Source of the DNA: an uncultured Sutterella sp.
GTDB lineage: Bacteria; Pseudomonadota; Gammaproteobacteria; Burkholderiales; Burkholderiaceae_F
Direction: 5' to 3'
DNA length: 27,280 bases
Assembly: GCA_905213905.1 (NCBI GenBank)
Contig: CAJMKD010000029.1
Location: forward strand, 1 to 27,280
Part shown: one piece after another, positions 24,651 through 27,280 of the stretch
Layout: each line of letters opens with the position of its first letter
Position numbering within the stretch: the first letter of the stretch is position 1
Position numbers and translations under genes: made by a program
The notes under the pieces: model-generated
What the model saw: the letters and a program-made list of their open reading frames with translations, nothing else
Databases searched by the model: none
What the model was told of the DNA's origin: nothing

Positions 24651-25085
24651 GTGAAGAACTTTGCTCTCCTGGCCGCTTCATCGGCCGTGCTTCTCCTTTC
24701 CGCCTGCGCCCGGACGCCGTCGGCCGTCTCCGAGCCTGAGATGCCTGCCCCCGTTCAGACGGCAAACGTTCTTCTCGTGCGCTCGCAGGTGCTGCCGATT
24801 GATCCTTCGATCAAGCTTGAGCAGGCCTTCGCCGAATTCGGCGCCTGCCACCCCGATACGCAGCAGTGGGCCGAAACCGATCCCAACAACGTTCAGTTCA
24901 GCTGCGTCTACGACGACGGCACGATCATTCAGTTCGACTTCACGGTCACGGCCGCCAAGGAAGTGAAGCTGCGCCAGTTCACGTTTACGGCCATGAATGA
25001 TGCGGAGTTTGCCGGCGTCAGCCTGCGCGGTCCCGATGCGGAAGACGCGCTTAAGAACGTGTACCTCAATAAGCCGCTTTTCTGA
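24651..25085 (+). CDS. Small lipoprotein of unknown function
   Basis: A 144-aa protein with a lipoprotein signal: MKNFALLAASSAVLLLSAC, lipobox LSAC with lipidated Cys19. A short Pro/Glu/Ala linker follows, then a domain of about 105 residues with strands (TANVLLVRSQVLPI, NVQFSCVYDDGTIIQFDFTV, KLRQFTFTAMN) and two further cysteines, in FGACHPD and FSCVYDD, probably a disulphide. I do not recognise the family. The start is GTG at 24651, which puts the signal peptide in standard position; AAGAGA lies upstream. Upstream ATG codons in frame (from 24366) would overlap the preceding gene and spoil the signal. The location, periplasmic face of a membrane, is inferred. Confidence 0.78.
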   Translation: MKNFALLAASSAVLLLSACARTPSAVSEPEMPAPVQTANVLLVRSQVLPIDPSIKLEQAFAEFGACHPDTQQWAETDPNNVQFSCVYDDGTIIQFDFTVTAAKEVKLRQFTFTAMNDAEFAGVSLRGPDAEDALKNVYLNKPLF

Positions 25086-25110
25086 TATTCAAAGTCATTC
25101 CCGGAACGGC

Positions 25111-25213
25111 TGCGGATGTTCTATATCCGCACACTCTGACGTCGGTCCCGGGCAATGGATCTGTCACTTGTTTATAGAGCAAGAGGCGTTCGCAGCACTG
25201 CGAGCGCCTCTTG
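25111..25213 (+). terminator. Hairpins between the lipoprotein gene and leuD
   Basis: TGCGGAT/ATCCGCA (25111-25131) is a 7-bp stem. Further on, a long nearly continuous stem at 25180-25213 pairs CAAGAGGCG with CGCCTCTTG, with an inner TCGCAG/CTGCGA stem and a 2-base loop. Neither has a long T run. They separate two convergent genes, so one or both probably act as terminators. Confidence 0.6.
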
Positions 25214-25309
25214 TGCTTCATGCGCCAAGATTCGTTCGGCCGCCTCGCCCTTCGAATTCATGAGCGGCGCCAACGAATCTTTGCCGCGCTTTCGCGCGGC
25301 ATCCTGCCG

Positions 25310-25966
25310 TTAGGCTTTCCCCTGATCGCGAAGGCGGCGGCGCTTCCCGGCGAGGCCCGCCATCCACGGATAGGCGCGCTCGTGCTCGGCGCGGAACGCC
25401 TCAATGGCGGCGCGATCCCGCAGCGTTGCTTCGAGCATGTCGAGGCCTTCGAGCAGCATCGTGCGATGGCGCTCCGCGATCTCGAAGGGCCAGACGCGGC
25501 TGCCGTCCTCGGTCGAAATCGTGCGCTTTTCAACGGACACAATGAGCCGCACAGGCGTCTCATCGGAGAGCGTCTCAAAAATCTCCCGCGACGCTTCGGG
25601 CGACCCCTTTGCCGCGAGAAGTCCGTTGTTGAAGGCGTTGGAATAGAAGATCTCGCCGAAGCCCGGCGCAATGACAGCGCGGATGCCGTACTGGAGCAAC
25701 CCCCAGACCGCATGTTCGCGGCTCGAGCCGCAGCCGAAGTTGGGACCGCCGCAGAGGATGGCCGTCTCTTCAAAGCCGTGCTTATTGAGCACGAAGCCGG
25801 CGTTTCTTCCACCGTTCGCGTCAAAGCGCATGTTGTAGAGAAGGCCGGCAGCGAGGCCGGACTTGTCGATGCCGCGCAGGAACTGCTTCGGCAGCAGCTG
25901 GGCGGTGTCGAGGTTGTCGGCCGGAATCGGGGCCGCCACTGCGTTGAGTTCAATCAGTTTCTTCAT
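25310..25966 (-). CDS. leuD: 3-isopropylmalate dehydratase small subunit
   Basis: With LeuC it forms isopropylmalate isomerase, which converts 2-isopropylmalate to 3-isopropylmalate in leucine synthesis in the cytoplasm. The 218-aa protein contains the family signature GPNFGCGSSREHAVWGL (Pro is commoner than Val in that position), followed by the swivel-domain segment APGFGEIFYSNAFNNGLL. The start at 25966 (MKKLIELNAVAAPI) was preferred: LeuD proteins usually begin this way, and GGGGA lies about 6 bases upstream. ATG 25978 would add only MGTE. The start lies 14 bases after the leuC stop, the usual leuCD operon arrangement. Confidence 0.96.
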   Translation of the reverse strand: MKKLIELNAVAAPIPADNLDTAQLLPKQFLRGIDKSGLAAGLLYNMRFDANGGRNAGFVLNKHGFEETAILCGGPNFGCGSSREHAVWGLLQYGIRAVIAPGFGEIFYSNAFNNGLLAAKGSPEASREIFETLSDETPVRLIVSVEKRTISTEDGSRVWPFEIAERHRTMLLEGLDMLEATLRDRAAIEAFRAEHERAYPWMAGLAGKRRRLRDQGKA

Positions 25967-25980
25967 TTCGGTCCCCATTC

Positions 25981-26211
25981 TCAGCAGTTCGCCTGTTCGA
26001 AGGCTTCAAGCTCGGCAGCGCTCGCAAGATGCCCGAGCACGCCGCTCGCGGCAGCCGTCTCTGGGCTCACGAGGTGCGTTCTTGCGCCGCGCCCCTGGCG
26101 GCCCTCGAAGTTGCGGTTCGTCGTCGATGCGCAGCGCACGCCCGCGCCGAGGATATCGTCGTTCATCGCGAGGCAGAGCGAGCAGCCGGACTTGCGCCAC
26201 TCAAATCCCGC
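25981..26211 (-). CDS. leuC: 3-isopropylmalate dehydratase large subunit, C-terminal fragment
   Basis: The last 77 residues of LeuC, just upstream of leuD. AGFEWRKSGCSLCLAMNDD contains the CxxC pair that, with one upstream cysteine, binds the [4Fe-4S] cluster. CASTTNRNFEGRQGRGARTHLVSP is a near-invariant LeuC segment. The remaining roughly 390 N-terminal residues are absent; instead the frame runs without interruption into a YdcZ-type membrane protein. Loss of most of the enzyme by natural fusion would cost leucine synthesis, so a sequence join is the likelier explanation. Confidence 0.9.
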   Translation of the reverse strand, partial: AGFEWRKSGCSLCLAMNDDILGAGVRCASTTNRNFEGRQGRGARTHLVSPETAAASGVLGHLASAAELEAFEQANC

Positions 26212-26568
26212 TTTCTCCACACCGAACCAGCCAAACACCTCAATCAGGTACGCCACCAGGATCTGCGCCACGACGATCAGAAGCGCTGATTTTGCCGGTC
26301 CCAGCGCGTCAAAGCTCTTGATGACCGTGTACGTGATAAATGCCCCGATCACGCCGCCGGTCAGCATATACCGCGGTTCGATCTGCCAAAGCTCCGATAC
26401 CGCGCCGCGCCCCGTAAAAAGCCACATCAGCAGGCAAACCACAAACGCACTTATCTGCACCCAGCCAGCCGATACCCACATGCTGGTCTGTTTCATCACG
26501 GCAGAATTAAACACGCCCTGTATACTCATGAGTGCGCCGGAATCCAGCGCGGTTATCATTCCCCACAT
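26191..26568 (-). CDS. YdcZ/DUF606-type DMT transporter, N-terminal part, cut at a junction
   Basis: About 120 residues with four hydrophobic segments. The pattern (MSIQGVFNSAV near the start; YMLTGGVIGAFITYTVIKSF; LGPAKSALLIVVAQILVAYLIEVFGWFGVEK) is that of YdcZ-family small membrane proteins, common in Firmicutes. GGAGG at 26579-26583, ten bases before the ATG, is stronger than most Shine-Dalgarno sites in the rest of the window. The protein should continue past FEWRK with one more helix but becomes LeuC sequence instead. Substrate unknown. Confidence 0.75.
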
Positions 26569-26750
26569 AAAAAATAAACCTCCGCATTCTGTTCTACATT
26601 CTCATGAAACAGCAGCCGTTTCCGACCATTCATTTCACACTGTTAGTATCCCAGATATGCGAAGGTTTATACAATTTGTGTTTATTCCCTTTTCCTGTTT
26701 AAAATCCGATTTTTCCTCCGAAACCAGACAACCTTTCATGCAGCTGATCC
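26569..26750. other. AT-rich spacer upstream of the YdcZ-type gene
   Basis: No gene seen. On the minus strand TTGTAT and ATACTA lie near each other but 19 bases apart, a poor promoter match. Base composition is clearly more AT-rich than the leu region. Confidence 0.4.
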
Positions 26751-27062
26751 CTATTGATTGGAAAACGTAGCCGACACCTCTGCCTCAACATCCACCTGCC
26801 CCGGCATCAGGTTTCTGCCTGCCCCCGCATCTTCCATCGCCGATTCCTACATCGCCATGCCGCTGCTGTGAGAAGTGTCATAATAACGCGCCTGCTGCCC
26901 GCTGCTGTACTCCTGCACATTCGTCATCGTTCCCAGCTTGCAGCCGCCTGCCTCCGCCATCGCTTCGGCTTTCACGCGCGCCGACTCAATGGCTTTTTTG
27001 AGCGCTTCCTGATAAATCTCATCAAAATTGCTGCACTGGTACTGCTTACGCTGTGGCAACAT
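26751..27062 (-). pseudogene. Broken SIMPL-domain (DUF541) gene
   Basis: The minus-strand frame contains QYQCSNFDEIYQEALKKAI followed by KAEAMAEAGGCKLGTMTNVQE, typical of the second half of SIMPL-domain proteins (KAxxxAxAxGxxLG). A TAG at 26847-26849 interrupts it. The same frame then continues with ESAMEDAGAGRNLMPGQVDVEAEVSATFSNQ and a final TAG at 26751; the MPGQVxVxAxVSVTF ending is the usual C-terminus of this family. The N-terminal half is missing, and a further in-frame TAG lies at 27069-27071. It is either a decayed gene or low-quality contig-end sequence, from a Firmicutes-like source. Confidence 0.65.
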
Positions 27063-27068
27063 GGCTAT

Positions 27069-27280
27069 CTATCATATAATCTCTCTGGCTTTTCAAAATA
27101 CTTAGCCATCCGTTTCTGCCGTATTCTGATCAACCGTACTCCATAAGCCACTCCTCCCAACAATAACAGGGAAACGAAAGATTACCAGCAGCCAATATCG
27201 CCGCTGGAGTATTTGAACAAAAGAAAAAAGAAAAACAAAACCAAAATAACTCAGCGGTGCAAATGAATAAAACAAAAAAA
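27069..27280 (-). other. Right-edge AT-rich sequence with a membrane-protein-like fragment
   Basis: On the minus strand a frame ending at TAG 27069-27071 reads LLLLGGVAYGVRLIRIRQK and then RMAKYFEKPERLYDR: one hydrophobic helix and a basic tail. Just upstream this frame is closed, but a neighbouring frame reads QILQRRYWLLVIF, so a one-base frameshift may split one small membrane protein. The last 60 bases are A-rich with long homopolymers and carry nothing I can identify. Confidence 0.35.

Noticed and set aside
25981..26568. A novel LeuC-transporter fusion protein
   Set aside because: The join removes most of LeuC and the end of the transporter, lies at a plausible shared word (FEWRK) and coincides with a change in genome style. 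An assembly chimera explains all of this.
25211..26770. 519-codon plus-strand frame opposite leuD, leuC and the YdcZ-type gene
   Set aside because: It spans three recognised minus-strand coding segments and a likely assembly join, with no domain of its own.

Overview
The first ~26.2 kb reads as a GC-rich chromosome segment of a gut Betaproteobacterium, most likely a member of the Sutterellaceae (Sutterella/Parasutterella type). This placement is an inference from three things: two large autotransporters with related C-terminal barrels, one of them carrying an ESPR-type signal; a gene set built around amino-acid uptake and breakdown; and an NrfD-like membrane protein tail. No rRNA, tRNA, CRISPR array or intact mobile element was seen.

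Layout. 1-146: tail of a membrane protein (NrfD/PsrC-like). 363-2366 (+): DNA topoisomerase III. 2357-4864 (-): UvrA-like ABC ATPase, convergent with and overlapping topB. 5265-8972 (+): first autotransporter. 9130-10110 (-): EamA-family exporter. 10458-11483 (+): threonine-aldolase-family lyase. 11964-16289 (+): second, larger autotransporter with an ESPR signal, an AT-rich promoter region and a structured leader. 16493-16864 (+): small double-HTH protein. 17155-18402 (+): SstT Na+/serine-threonine symporter. 18619-19062 (+): small secreted protein. 19208-20251 (-): L-asparaginase. 20457-23321 (-): 954-aa protein with an RloB-like (Toprim-like) nuclease domain in AT-rich DNA. 23921-24409 and 24651-25085 (+): two small lipoproteins, the first NlpE-like. 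25310-25966 (-): leuD, preceded by the C-terminal end of leuC (25981-26211).

The serine/threonine symporter, threonine-aldolase-like lyase, asparaginase and leucine biosynthesis genes suit a bacterium that lives largely on amino acids. The autotransporters, secreted protein and lipoproteins form the cell-surface component. TopB and the UvrA-like ATPase are DNA maintenance functions.

From about 26,200 to the right end the sequence changes character. LeuC runs in frame into the N-terminal half of a YdcZ-type (DMT) transporter with a Firmicutes-style Shine-Dalgarno, followed by a broken SIMPL-domain gene and an AT-rich end. The changeover lies at a short stretch (FEWRK) that both protein families could share. 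I read the right-hand ~1.07 kb as a probable assembly chimera rather than a real gene fusion.

The most interesting candidate is the RloB-like protein: a probable anti-phage or nucleic-acid effector with a long C-terminal region I do not recognise, no partner ATPase next to it, and an upstream region with a 9-bp inverted repeat, a palindrome and a possible small RNA. The autotransporter gene at 11964-16289 is second: its structured leader and the composition step between passenger and barrel suggest regulated expression and passenger exchange.
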